Shown here in pieces: positions 44,092 to 53,764 of a stretch of 64,000 nt of DNA. The translations under genes and the position numbers were made by a program. The stretch is from Bacteroidota bacterium (GTDB lineage: Bacteria > Bacteroidota > Bacteroidia > Chitinophagales > Saprospiraceae), in assembly GCA_024642705.1 (NCBI GenBank), contig JAHEAQ010000001.1:277575-341574 (forward strand), in the 5' to 3' direction. The notes under the pieces were generated by a model. That model was not told where the DNA came from. It ran no database searches and saw only the letters and a program-made list of their open reading frames with translations. Each line of letters opens with the position of its first letter. Positions within the stretch are counted from its first letter, which is position 1.

Positions 44092-44601
44092 TTATTGCGG
44101 AGTTTGATTTTTCAATGCATTTATTTCTTTTATTTCTCGATCAATGAAATACATGCTTTGAGGGCCAATACCAATTAATTTTATTTTATCAATAATTGTT
44201 CTCATCAACGATTCTTCTTCTCTTTGCTCTTGCACATACCACTGCAGGAAATTATAGGTTCCGTGATCTTTTTCTTTGGTTGAAAGTTCTACTATATTAT
44301 TAATCGAAAGTGTTACCCTTTTCTCATGTTCATAGACCAATTTAAAGGTTGACAAAATATCTTCGAATTCAGCATTGGGTTTTGGGACAGCGGGAACAAT
44401 GGCGTGTCCATCCATCTCGTTTATATATCGAAATATTTTCATCATATGCATTTGTTCTTCAGCAGATTGATCATAAAAAAAAGTCGCAACTCCCTCCATT
44501 CCTTGTACTTCATAAAAAGAAGCAATTGATAAATAAAGATAATGTGCTTGAGCTTCCATTGAAATTTGTTCATTTAAAGCTTTCTCTATTAATTTATTCA
44601 T
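44092..44601 (-). CDS. ftnA: non-heme ferritin
   Basis: This 169-residue ferritin stores iron. Ferroxidase-centre residues are present: Glu16 (ISMEAQAHY), Glu49 and His52 (SAEEQMHMMKIF), and Glu91/Glu93 with the QEQREEES segment. The length and the four-helix pattern are normal for FtnA. Its ATG overlaps the last 8 nt of the LMW-PTP gene, so the two are translationally coupled. Confidence 0.94.
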   Translation of the reverse strand: MNKLIEKALNEQISMEAQAHYLYLSIASFYEVQGMEGVATFFYDQSAEEQMHMMKIFRYINEMDGHAIVPAVPKPNAEFEDILSTFKLVYEHEKRVTLSINNIVELSTKEKDHGTYNFLQWYVQEQREEESLMRTIIDKIKLIGIGPQSMYFIDREIKEINALKNQTPQ

Positions 44602-45067
44602 ATTTATTTAATTTATTTGAAGTTATATCTTCTATTAATTTTTCACAAGCACTATTGATTAAATGAAAAACTTCAGCAAAAGTACCATCATGATAAGGAT
44701 CTGGCACTCCCCCGTTCATTCCAGGGTTAAGATAATTAAGTAATAATTTAACTTTACTAACATCATTTTCATTTTTTGCTAATGAGCAAATTGAATTATA
44801 ATTGGAACTATCCATTGCTAAAATTAAATCAAATTCATCAAAATCGCTCTTTGTAAATTGTCTTGCTCTTTGATTGGTAATATCAATTCGATTCTTTTTT
44901 GCTATTTCAATCGATCTTGAATCAGGAAGATTTCCTATGTGCCAAGATGATGTCCCTGCAGAATCCACTATCCATGGTAATTGTTTTTCATTTATCTTAT
45001 TGCTTAATATGCCTTCAGCTAGGGGCGATCTGCATATGTTCCCCAAGCAAACCATCAAAATCTTCAT
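44594..45067 (-). CDS. low-molecular-weight protein-tyrosine phosphatase
   Basis: This 157-residue phosphatase has the P-loop VCLGNICRSPLAEG (nucleophile Cys7, Arg13) and the general-acid DPY motif in VPDPYHDGTF. Typical size. Substrates are probably phosphotyrosine proteins of polysaccharide export or regulation, but no tyrosine kinase is in view. First gene of the cluster with ferritin, DUF2007 and CAP genes. Confidence 0.93.
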   Translation of the reverse strand: MKILMVCLGNICRSPLAEGILSNKINEKQLPWIVDSAGTSSWHIGNLPDSRSIEIAKKNRIDITNQRARQFTKSDFDEFDLILAMDSSNYNSICSLAKNENDVSKVKLLLNYLNPGMNGGVPDPYHDGTFAEVFHLINSACEKLIEDITSNKLNKYE

Positions 45068-45146
45068 ATTACTAAGTTATTATTTTCAAGATTGTAACAG
45101 TAAAATGAATAAAATGATTTTCAAAATATAACAAATAAAAAAATAT

Positions 45147-45180
45147 TTTGAATTAGTTGAGGATAAATAGCATAAATTTG
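45147..45180 (+). promoter_or_regulatory. candidate promoter of trkA-trkH
   Basis: TTTG at 45147-45150 and TAAATTTG at 45173-45180 with 22 nt between, close to the Bacteroidota -33/-7 pattern, 48 bp before the trkA ATG. Confidence 0.5.
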
Positions 45181-45228
45181 CTTTTTTTTTAGAAACCTAT
45201 TAATCAATAAAGGTATTATATAATAATT

Positions 45229-46572
45229 ATGAAAATTGTTATTGCAGGAGCTGGAGATATTGGATTCCATTTGGCAAAATTATTAGCTTTTGAGAATCAA
45301 AATATTACACTAATAGACACCAATGAAGAAGTTCTAAATACAGCCAATAGTTATTTAGATGTTGCAACTGTCAAAGGTGACTCTTCTTCAGTTGAGATCT
45401 TGGAACAAGTTGAAGCAAACAAAGCAGATTTGTTTATTGCAGTTACCACTTCTGAAAAGAACAATCTTATTTCAGCAATTCTTGCAAAAAAAATGGGTGC
45501 AAAAAGCACCATCGCTAGGGTCAACAATACAGAATATTTATCTGAAAATCAAAGGGCGACATTTTGTGAATTGGGTATTGATAGATTGATTTCTCCCCAT
45601 TTACTAGCAAGCAATGAAATCGAAAGACTATTAAAACAAGCTCAAGTAACAGATATTTTTGAATTTGAAAATGGTAAAATTTCTTTAGCCGGATTGACTT
45701 TGGATGGAACATCACCCTATTTAAATCGAACCATAAAAGAGTATGTAACAGAACAACAAGATGGTATAGTTTTTAATTTCATAGCAATTTTAAGAGGTGA
45801 TACTACAATTATTCCAAGAAGTACTACACTGCTTAAAAAAAGTGATCACATCTACTTTTTATCACAATCAGATCAACTCAATAAATTAAGTGAAACTTTA
45901 GGCAAGAAAATAAAGCCAATAAAGCGAGTCATGATCATTGGAGGTAATGAACTTGCATTTCAAACTGCAAAAATTCTTGAAAATAATTATCATGTGACAC
46001 TTATTGCTCCAATGAAAGAGGATTGTAAAAAATATGCAGAAACTCTGGAGAATACGCTCGTAGTTCAAGCTGATCCTTCCAATGTTGCCATTCTAAAAGA
46101 GGAAGGGTTGGAATATTTTGATGCATTTATAGCTCTTACTGAAAATTCGGAAACTAACATCATTACAAGTTTGGTTGCTGAAGGTCTGGGAGTATATAAA
46201 ACTATAGCTTTAGTTGATAATTTAGACTATACTCATATTTCTCAAAATATTGGTGTTGATACAATCATCAACAAGAAAATTATTGCTGCAAATTATATTT
46301 TTAGATTTATTCGAAAAGGGAAAATCGAAGCTATTGCAAGTATTCATGGAATTGATGCTGAAATTATTGAATATACGGTAACCAGAAATAGCGCTCTTAC
46401 AAAGAAAAGTTTAAAAAATCTTCATTTCCCAAAAGAAGCACTAATAGGAGCGGTCATTAGAGGCGAAGATACAATTATTCCATTTGGAGAACTAGTGCTC
46501 CAAAAAGAAGACAAAGCAATTGTTTTTGCTATGCCTACAGCTATTTCCAAAGTAGAATCATTATTTAGATAA
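45229..46572 (+). CDS. trkA: Trk system potassium uptake protein TrkA
   Basis: This 447-residue cytoplasmic regulatory subunit has two tandem RCK units, each an NAD-binding TrkA-N (first: IAGAGDIGFHLAKLL, residues 5-19; second: IGGNELAFQTAKIL from about 237) plus a TrkA-C domain (ending GEDTIIPFGELVLQKEDKAI). It gates the TrkH channel in response to nucleotides. trkH follows after 2 bp. Confidence 0.95.
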   Translation: MKIVIAGAGDIGFHLAKLLAFENQNITLIDTNEEVLNTANSYLDVATVKGDSSSVEILEQVEANKADLFIAVTTSEKNNLISAILAKKMGAKSTIARVNNTEYLSENQRATFCELGIDRLISPHLLASNEIERLLKQAQVTDIFEFENGKISLAGLTLDGTSPYLNRTIKEYVTEQQDGIVFNFIAILRGDTTIIPRSTTLLKKSDHIYFLSQSDQLNKLSETLGKKIKPIKRVMIIGGNELAFQTAKILENNYHVTLIAPMKEDCKKYAETLENTLVVQADPSNVAILKEEGLEYFDAFIALTENSETNIITSLVAEGLGVYKTIALVDNLDYTHISQNIGVDTIINKKIIAANYIFRFIRKGKIEAIASIHGIDAEIIEYTVTRNSALTKKSLKNLHFPKEALIGAVIRGEDTIIPFGELVLQKEDKAIVFAMPTAISKVESLFR

Positions 46573-46574
46573 GC

Positions 46575-48026
46575 ATGATTAATATTCAACCGATTTCTAA
46601 TGTTATAGGAGTTTTACTCATTATAGTGGGGCTTTTAATGTTGGCTTGCCTGCCATTTGGCACACTAGATGATTACAGAGATTTCAATTCGGTTTTGTAT
46701 TCTGGATTGATAACCATACTTTTTGGGGCAATGTCATGGATTTATAAGTTTAAAAGTTCTGCAAATGTTAATAAACGAGAAGGCTATCTTATAGTTGCTT
46801 TGGGATGGATTTTTATGATGTTTTTTAGTTCATTGCCATATTTTCTTAGTTCCACAGAAATTTCCTTTGCAAATGCTCTTTTTGAATCGACATCAGGTCT
46901 GACAACTACAGGAGCATCTATCTTTTCTGATATTGAATCTCTTCCAAAAACTCTATTGGTATGGAGAAGTCTTTCACAGTGGATTGGGGGTATGGGAATA
47001 ATAGTTTTAACTGTTGCCATTTTCCCAATGTTAGGTATTGGAGGAATTGAGCTTTTTGTGGCAGAAGCACCTGGTCCAACATCTGATAAAATACATCCAA
47101 GAATACGAGAAACTGCTAAAAGACTGTGGTTGATTTATGTTGGCTTGACTTTCACTCTTTTTATTTTGTTAATGGTTTTTGGCATGACAGGCTTCGATGC
47201 AATTAACCATGCATTAACTACAATGGCTACTGGCGGATTTTCAACAAAAAATGCAAGTATTGCAGCTTTTCCAAGTGCTGCTATTCAATATACCATCATT
47301 TTATTTATGTTCATAGCTGGTACAAACTATACAGTAATATATTTTGGTTTAAAAGGTAAATTAAAAAGTGTTTGGGGTAGTGAAGAATTTAGAGTTTATT
47401 TAATTTTTGTTCTGTTGCTCATTTTTGTCGTTGGAATGATTCTTGTTTTCAAACACGGAATTACTCCAGAAATTGCTTTTAGAGATTCCGCTTTTCAGAT
47501 AATTTCCTTGATCACTACTACAGGTTATATCACTGCAGACTATACTCAATGGGGAGTAGGTCTTACAGCAATCATGTTCATTTTACTTTTCATTGGTGCG
47601 AATGCTGGATCAACAGCTGGAGGAATTAAGATAATTAGGCATTTGGTTTTATTTAAAAATGCAATTTTAGAATTCAAGCGTTTATTGCATCCTCGGGCAC
47701 TAATTAGAACAAAAATTAATAAAAAATTGGTAGATGGTAAAATCATAACACATGTTTTGGTATTTCTACTTCTGTATTTACTCATCTTTTTATTTGGAAC
47801 GATTGTAATTTGTGGATTAGGCGCAGATTTTGATACGGCAATGGGTGCTTCAGCAACGGCTCTAGGCAATGTAGGACCAGGAATAGGAGGTGTCGGTCCA
47901 GTTGACAATTTTGGTTGGTTATCAGATCCAATAAAATACGTATTGGTTTTTCTAATGTTGTTAGGGCGATTGGAATTATTTACAATTCTAATTTTGTTCA
48001 CGCCATATTTTTGGAAGAAAAATTAA
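46575..48026 (+). CDS. trkH: TrkH family potassium uptake protein
   Basis: This 483-residue membrane protein has about ten hydrophobic segments and four pore-loop selectivity motifs, seen as TTGASIF, ATGGFST, TTGYITAD and LGNVGPGIG; the Gly residues match the K+ filter of TrkH/KtrB. It forms the K+ channel of the TrkAH system and is coded directly after trkA. Confidence 0.95.
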   Translation: MINIQPISNVIGVLLIIVGLLMLACLPFGTLDDYRDFNSVLYSGLITILFGAMSWIYKFKSSANVNKREGYLIVALGWIFMMFFSSLPYFLSSTEISFANALFESTSGLTTTGASIFSDIESLPKTLLVWRSLSQWIGGMGIIVLTVAIFPMLGIGGIELFVAEAPGPTSDKIHPRIRETAKRLWLIYVGLTFTLFILLMVFGMTGFDAINHALTTMATGGFSTKNASIAAFPSAAIQYTIILFMFIAGTNYTVIYFGLKGKLKSVWGSEEFRVYLIFVLLLIFVVGMILVFKHGITPEIAFRDSAFQIISLITTTGYITADYTQWGVGLTAIMFILLFIGANAGSTAGGIKIIRHLVLFKNAILEFKRLLHPRALIRTKINKKLVDGKIITHVLVFLLLYLLIFLFGTIVICGLGADFDTAMGASATALGNVGPGIGGVGPVDNFGWLSDPIKYVLVFLMLLGRLELFTILILFTPYFWKKN

Positions 48027-48233
48027 TTTTTCTTATAAAGTGAGCATTTTTGAGTTTTAAAATATGTGATTAAGGCATTAAAAATAATTTTGAATCGTTT
48101 CATAATAAGGTGCCTATTTATTGCCAAAAATTGAACGCTGGTCGAAATTTTTAGACCTTTTTCAAATCAATTTTATAATTTGGTTTGTTATCCAAAACAA
48201 AAACATTCTTTAACATATAACATCATTTTAAAA

Positions 48234-50984
48234 ATGAAAACATTTACTAGAACATTGACCGTAATTTTTATGGTTCTGATGTACCAACAAATTGATGCTC
48301 AAGCATTAAAATTACCTGAAGGCGTAACTGCCGGTCCATCAGTCGAAGGAATTTCAGAATTTCAACTTGACAATGGATTAAAAGTTTTGCTTTTTCCTGA
48401 CCAATCTAAACCGACAATAACTGTAAATATAACTTATCTCGTAGGTTCGCGACATGAAGCATATGGAGAAACTGGAATGGCACATTTATTAGAACATTTG
48501 GTTTTCAAAGGCAGTCCTGATCATACTGATATTCCTTCTGAATTGACAGCTCATGGAGCTCGGCCAAACGGAACAACTTGGTATGATAGAACCAATTATT
48601 TTGAAACCTTCAATGCAACTGAAGAAAATCTAAAATGGGCTTTGGACTTAGAGTCTGATAGAATGGTTAATTCTTTTATTGCAAAAAAGGATTTGGACAG
48701 CGAAATGACTGTGGTCAGAAATGAGTTCGAAATGGGCGAGAATAGTCCTGCAGGAGTTTTGATGAAAAGAGTATTAGGAAGTGTTTTTCAATGGCATAAT
48801 TATGGAAAATCTACTATTGGAGCGCGAGCAGATATTGAAAATGTTCCAATTGAAAGACTTCAAGGATTTTATAAAAAATATTACCAGCCTGACAATTCAG
48901 TTTTATTGGTAGCAGGTAAATTCGATCCTCAAATGACCCTTGACCTCGTTAAAGAATATTTTGGGGATATTCCAAAACCAGAAAGGATGATTTATCCAAC
49001 TTATACCAAAGAACCTACTCAAGATGGTGAAAGATCAGTTGTATTAAAAAGAGTTGGCGATGTTCAAGCCTTGTCTTGCGCATACCATACTCCTCCGGGA
49101 CCACATTCTGAATATGCTGCTATTGCAGTGATTGATGAAATACTTACCAATGAACCTGGAGGTAGATTATATAAATCTTTGGTAGAAACAAAAAAAGCAT
49201 CTTATGTTTGGAGTTTTGCTCCTGCTTTAAAAGAAGGTGGTTTTGTGTATATCAATGCAGATATTAGAAAAGAAAATTCAATTGATGAGGCTGAACAAAT
49301 TATGTTGGCTACTTTAGATGGATTGACTACTTCGCCTCCAACTGAGGAAGAAATATCAAGAGCTAAGTCTCGGATTTTAAAAAATTGGGAACTTAGTTAC
49401 AATAGTTCGGACAGAGTTGGATTAACGCTTAGTGAATATCTTGCTCAGGGCGATTGGAGATTGCTTTTTTTATTTAGAGATCGTGTTGAAGCTGTGACTG
49501 TTGCTGATGTTGTGAAAGTGGCTGAAAAATACTTTATACCTTCTAATAGAACCATTGGAAAATTTATTCCTGAAGATAATTCTGTGAGAGCAGAAATTCC
49601 CGATGCGCCACCTGTGGAATCCATAGTATCAGATTATAAAGGAAAAGCTGAAATATCAACTGGAGAGTCATTTGATCCTTCCCCTTCCAACATTGATAAA
49701 AGAACTGTTACTGGGAAATTACCATCTGGAGCTACTTACAGTTTACTTTCAAAAGAAAATCGTGGGGATGGAGTAAATGCAGCAATTACGCTAAGATTTG
49801 GCACGCCTAACACTTTAGTTGGAAAATCAATAATAGGTGAATTAACTGGTTCAATGCTTGATAGAGGAACGACTTCCATGACAAGACAAGAAATTCAAGA
49901 TAAATTAGATGCTTTAAAAGCTAGAGTAAGTATTTTTGGATCTAACAGCCAGGCATCTGTTAGAATTGAGACCACTAACGAAAATCTAGATGCAGTAATT
50001 GACCTTGTAGCAGATATATTAAAAAATCCTGCTTTTTCACAAGAGGAATTTGATAAATTAATTGAAGAAAATTTGTCTGCACTTGAAGAGCAGCTTTCTG
50101 AGCCAACTGCAATTGCAAATATTAAACTGAATAAAATGCTCAATGACTATCCAAAATCTGATGTTCGATATGTCATGACCATGGAAGAACAAATTGAAGG
50201 TCTTAAAATGGCTAAACTTGAAGATGTAAAGTCATTTTACAAAGATTTCTATGGAGCATCAGAAGCAACCATTGCTGTAGTTGGAGATTTTGATGAAGCT
50301 GACGTTAAATCTGAAATTCAGAAACATTTTGGAAGCTGGAATAATCCTGGTAAATATGCTAGAATTTCTGATCCATACAAAGCTAACAAGCCAGGAAGTG
50401 AAGAAATCAATACTCCTGATAAAGCTAATTCTATGTTTTTTGCTGGTATGAATCTGCCTGTAAATGATACTCATGAAGATTATGTTTCTTTACTTATTGG
50501 AAATTATATGTTAGGTGGAGGTTTTCTTAATTCAAGGCTTGCCACTAGAATTAGACAACAAGAAGGGTTAAGTTATGGCGTAGGATCATTTTTTAGCGGT
50601 TCTTCACAGGATGATTCTGGTATGTTCGGTGCTTATGCTATTTCTGCTCCAGAAAATTCTGAAAAAGTAATGATAGCTTTCAAAGAAGAAATCGAAAAAG
50701 TTGCTAAAGAAGGCTTTACCCAAGAAGAACTTGATGCTGCTAGAAAGGGTTGGATACAAGGTCAATCAGTGAGTAGATCTCAGGATCGTGAATTAGTTGG
50801 CAAACTGAGCAACAATCTAAGATTAGATAGGAATATGGAGTGGAATCAAAAATTAGAGGACAAATTAATGTCTTTAAAAATTGAGGATATCAATAAAGCA
50901 ATGGCAAAATATATTGATGCTGAAAAAATGGTTTACGTAAGGGCAGGAGATTTTGAAAAAGTGAAAAAAAGTATAAAACCATAA
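48234..50984 (+). CDS. M16 family zinc peptidase (two-unit)
   Basis: The ATG at 48234 gives 916 residues with a signal peptide (MKTFTRTLTVIFMVLMYQQ, cleaved after IDAQ); an upstream TTG in frame would only put 18 residues ahead of it. The N-terminal half has the inverted zinc motif HLLEH (GMAHLLEHLVFKGSPDH) with downstream Glu in DSEMTVVRNEFEMGEN. The C-terminal half repeats the M16 fold without the zinc motif (LLIGNYMLGGGFLNSRLATR; QEGLSYGVGSFFSG). It is a periplasmic protease degrading peptides. A strong terminator follows. Confidence 0.93.
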   Translation: MKTFTRTLTVIFMVLMYQQIDAQALKLPEGVTAGPSVEGISEFQLDNGLKVLLFPDQSKPTITVNITYLVGSRHEAYGETGMAHLLEHLVFKGSPDHTDIPSELTAHGARPNGTTWYDRTNYFETFNATEENLKWALDLESDRMVNSFIAKKDLDSEMTVVRNEFEMGENSPAGVLMKRVLGSVFQWHNYGKSTIGARADIENVPIERLQGFYKKYYQPDNSVLLVAGKFDPQMTLDLVKEYFGDIPKPERMIYPTYTKEPTQDGERSVVLKRVGDVQALSCAYHTPPGPHSEYAAIAVIDEILTNEPGGRLYKSLVETKKASYVWSFAPALKEGGFVYINADIRKENSIDEAEQIMLATLDGLTTSPPTEEEISRAKSRILKNWELSYNSSDRVGLTLSEYLAQGDWRLLFLFRDRVEAVTVADVVKVAEKYFIPSNRTIGKFIPEDNSVRAEIPDAPPVESIVSDYKGKAEISTGESFDPSPSNIDKRTVTGKLPSGATYSLLSKENRGDGVNAAITLRFGTPNTLVGKSIIGELTGSMLDRGTTSMTRQEIQDKLDALKARVSIFGSNSQASVRIETTNENLDAVIDLVADILKNPAFSQEEFDKLIEENLSALEEQLSEPTAIANIKLNKMLNDYPKSDVRYVMTMEEQIEGLKMAKLEDVKSFYKDFYGASEATIAVVGDFDEADVKSEIQKHFGSWNNPGKYARISDPYKANKPGSEEINTPDKANSMFFAGMNLPVNDTHEDYVSLLIGNYMLGGGFLNSRLATRIRQQEGLSYGVGSFFSGSSQDDSGMFGAYAISAPENSEKVMIAFKEEIEKVAKEGFTQEELDAARKGWIQGQSVSRSQDRELVGKLSNNLRLDRNMEWNQKLEDKLMSLKIEDINKAMAKYIDAEKMVYVRAGDFEKVKKSIKP

Positions 50985-51005
50985 TACGATTATTCGAAGA
51001 AATAT

Positions 51006-51046
51006 AAAAAGAGGCTGTATCAAATTGATACAGCCTCTTTTTTTTT
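51006..51046 (+). terminator. Rho-independent terminator after the M16 peptidase gene
   Basis: AAAGAGGCTGTATC (51008-51021) pairs perfectly with GATACAGCCTCTTT (51027-51040), 5-nt loop, followed by a T-run. It starts 22 bp after the stop codon and may also act on the convergent malic enzyme gene. Confidence 0.93.
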
Positions 51047-51172
51047 ATCCATTTTTTACTTTTTAGTAAAATTGAATTATCTCATTTTTATAAATTCCTA
51101 TTTTTCATTTTAACCCAAATCTTTTCAAGATTATGAATTCATTTGCTTAGAAGAATTTATTTAGGGTAAATT

Positions 51173-53473
51173 TCAAGTTTTTATTTTTTTATTGTCTTGA
51201 GCATGAATTGCAGCAATACCTACCATATCCACAATATGTCTTACACTAGCTCCTAATTGTAGAACGTGAATTGGTTTGTTCAAGCCTAATAAAATTGGGC
51301 CTATTACATCCACTCCGGCTACCGTTCCAAATAGATTATAAGCAATATTCGCAGAAGATAAATTTGGAAAAATCAATGTATTGGCTCTTTGTCCGTGTAA
51401 TTTTGAAAAAGGGAAAAATTGCGATAACAATTCTGGATTTAAAGCCATGTGCGCTTGCATTTCACCATCTACAATCATATCTGGGTACCGTTCGTGAAGA
51501 ATTCTGGTCGCTTCTCTCATCAAAATTGCCGATTCACCATTTGGAACAGATCCAAAATTTGAATAAGTGACAAGAGCAATTCTTGGTTCCATGTTGAATC
51601 TTTTCACTTCTTCAGCAACTAAAGCTGTAATATCAGCTATGTCTTCAGCATTCAAATGATGATTAATTGTAGTATCAGCTAAAAATAAAGGTCCATTTTT
51701 GGTCATAATGATATGCATTCCAGCAACCTTTGTGATACCTGGCCTAGGTCCAATAATTTGAAGAGCTGGCAAAACGGTTGTCGGATATTTCTTAGTTAGT
51801 CCTCCAATCATAGCATCAGCATCACCATTTTCAACCATTAATACTCCATAATAACTCCGAAATCTAACAGCATCAAGAGCTTCAGAATAGTTAAAGCCTT
51901 TTCTTTTCCTTTTTTCGTACAATAGCTTTGCATATGTAACTAATCTCAGCTCTTCTTCATCGCTAACGGTCTTTTTAGGATCAATAATGATGACATTTGG
52001 TAAATAAATATTGTATTCTTCAATCATTGATTGAATTTTATCCTTATTACCAAGTAGAATAGGCTGAGCAATTTTCTCTTCAATTATTACTTGAGCTGCT
52101 TTTAGTACTGAAACATTTTGAGCATCTGCAAAAACCACTTTTTTTATCTCTTGTTTTGCCTTTGTTTCAATTACTTTAGAAAGCGTGTTATCGTTGCCAA
52201 TTCTCATTGCCAATTCCAACTCGTAAGCTTCCCAATCAACTATAGGATGCTTAGCAACACCAGAATCAATAGCAGCTTTTGCTACTGCAGGAGCTACAGT
52301 TGAAATCAGTCTTGGATCCACAGGTTTAGGAATGATATAATCTTTGCCAAATTTTAAATCTGCATTACCATAAGCAGTATTCACAATATCTGGAACTTGT
52401 TTTTTAGCAAGCCCTGCAAGTGCATATACGGCTCCCAATTTCATTGCTTCATTTATTTCCGAAGCTCTTACATCTAAAGCACCTCTAAAAATAAAGGGGA
52501 AACCTAAAACATTATTTACTTGATTAGGATAATCAGATCTACCAGTAGCCATTATACAATCGGGACGTGCAGCTTTTGCATCTTCATAACTAATTTCAGG
52601 GGTCGGATTAGCCATAGCAAAAATTATACAATCTTTTGCCATCGGTTTTACCATGTCCTGAGTTAAAGTATTTCCTTTTGATAAACCAATGAAAACATCT
52701 GCTCCTTCCAGGATTTTTGCCAACGATGTATCTGCTGAAACAGAATTATTGATAAATTCAGGTTTTTTGCCGTTGAGATTTGTTCTATCACCATGGATTA
52801 AACCTTGGCTATCATACATGAATATGTTTTCTTTTTTTGCTCCTAAAGAAACATAAATCCTTGTACATGAAATGGCAGACGCCCCTGCACCATTGACAAT
52901 AATTCTAACTTTCGAAATATCTTTTTTTACAATATCCAAAGCATTTAGCAATGCAGCACCACTTATTATCGCTGTGCCATGTTGATCATCATGCATTACT
53001 GGAATATTCAACTCCGCTTTTAAGCGCTCTTCAATTTCAAAACATTCAGGAGCAGATATATCTTCCAAATTAATTCCTCCAAAAGTTGGCTCCAAAATTT
53101 TTACAGTCCGAATAAATTCATCTACATTTTTTGTATTCAATTCGAGGTCAAAACAATCAATGTCTGCATAAATTTTAAACAATAAACCTTTACCTTCCAT
53201 AACAGGTTTGCCTGCTTCAGGTCCAATATCACCTAACCCAAGAACCGCAGTGCCATTACTGATTACAGCAACTAAGTTTCCCTTCGCAGTATATTTGTAC
53301 ACTTCATTTACATCCTTTGCAATTTCTAAGCATGGTTCAGCAACGCCCGGAGAATACGCCAAGGATAAGTCTCTCTGATTGGCTGTTTCCGTTGTAGGTA
53401 TAACTTCAATTTTCCCTGGTCTTCCCTGCGAATGGTAATCTAGCGCTGCTTGTCTATATGAATTCTTTTCCAT
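51173..53473 (-). CDS. maeB: NADP-dependent malic enzyme with phosphotransacetylase-like domain
   Basis: This 766-residue enzyme has an N-terminal malic domain ([59 protein letters not shown] NAD site reading VNGAGASA) and, from about residue 430, a PTA-like domain ([54 protein letters not shown]). Malate is oxidatively decarboxylated to pyruvate with NADPH. In MaeB enzymes the PTA-like domain is regulatory (acetyl-CoA sensing). Lone gene. Confidence 0.95.
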   Translation of the reverse strand: MEKNSYRQAALDYHSQGRPGKIEVIPTTETANQRDLSLAYSPGVAEPCLEIAKDVNEVYKYTAKGNLVAVISNGTAVLGLGDIGPEAGKPVMEGKGLLFKIYADIDCFDLELNTKNVDEFIRTVKILEPTFGGINLEDISAPECFEIEERLKAELNIPVMHDDQHGTAIISGAALLNALDIVKKDISKVRIIVNGAGASAISCTRIYVSLGAKKENIFMYDSQGLIHGDRTNLNGKKPEFINNSVSADTSLAKILEGADVFIGLSKGNTLTQDMVKPMAKDCIIFAMANPTPEISYEDAKAARPDCIMATGRSDYPNQVNNVLGFPFIFRGALDVRASEINEAMKLGAVYALAGLAKKQVPDIVNTAYGNADLKFGKDYIIPKPVDPRLISTVAPAVAKAAIDSGVAKHPIVDWEAYELELAMRIGNDNTLSKVIETKAKQEIKKVVFADAQNVSVLKAAQVIIEEKIAQPILLGNKDKIQSMIEEYNIYLPNVIIIDPKKTVSDEEELRLVTYAKLLYEKRKRKGFNYSEALDAVRFRSYYGVLMVENGDADAMIGGLTKKYPTTVLPALQIIGPRPGITKVAGMHIIMTKNGPLFLADTTINHHLNAEDIADITALVAEEVKRFNMEPRIALVTYSNFGSVPNGESAILMREATRILHERYPDMIVDGEMQAHMALNPELLSQFFPFSKLHGQRANTLIFPNLSSANIAYNLFGTVAGVDVIGPILLGLNKPIHVLQLGASVRHIVDMVGIAAIHAQDNKKIKT

Positions 53474-53649
53474 TTGTACAATTAAATTTTAAAATTAAGA
53501 CTATTCAAAACATTAAATTCTTAAGAATAATCTGTGGCAAAATTTTGATAATTTGATAATTAATCGTGCAATATAGTACAATTCATTTTGAGTTCATGTT
53601 CTATTCATTGTTGATATTTTAATTATTTTGTAGAATTTCAATACAGTCA

Positions 53650-53657
53650 TATATTTG
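53650..53657 (+). promoter_or_regulatory. TAnnTTTG box upstream of the helicase
   Basis: TATATTTG matches the consensus, but it lies 107 bp before the helicase ATG, so the assignment is uncertain. Confidence 0.3.
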
Positions 53658-53764
53658 CTTTCTAAACAATTTTATAATGATTAGGATATTAAAGCTTAAT
53701 TATTTAAACTCCAAAACAAAGGCTTAACAGAAATGAATAATTTCTTTCTTGCCTCGAAATTTAT

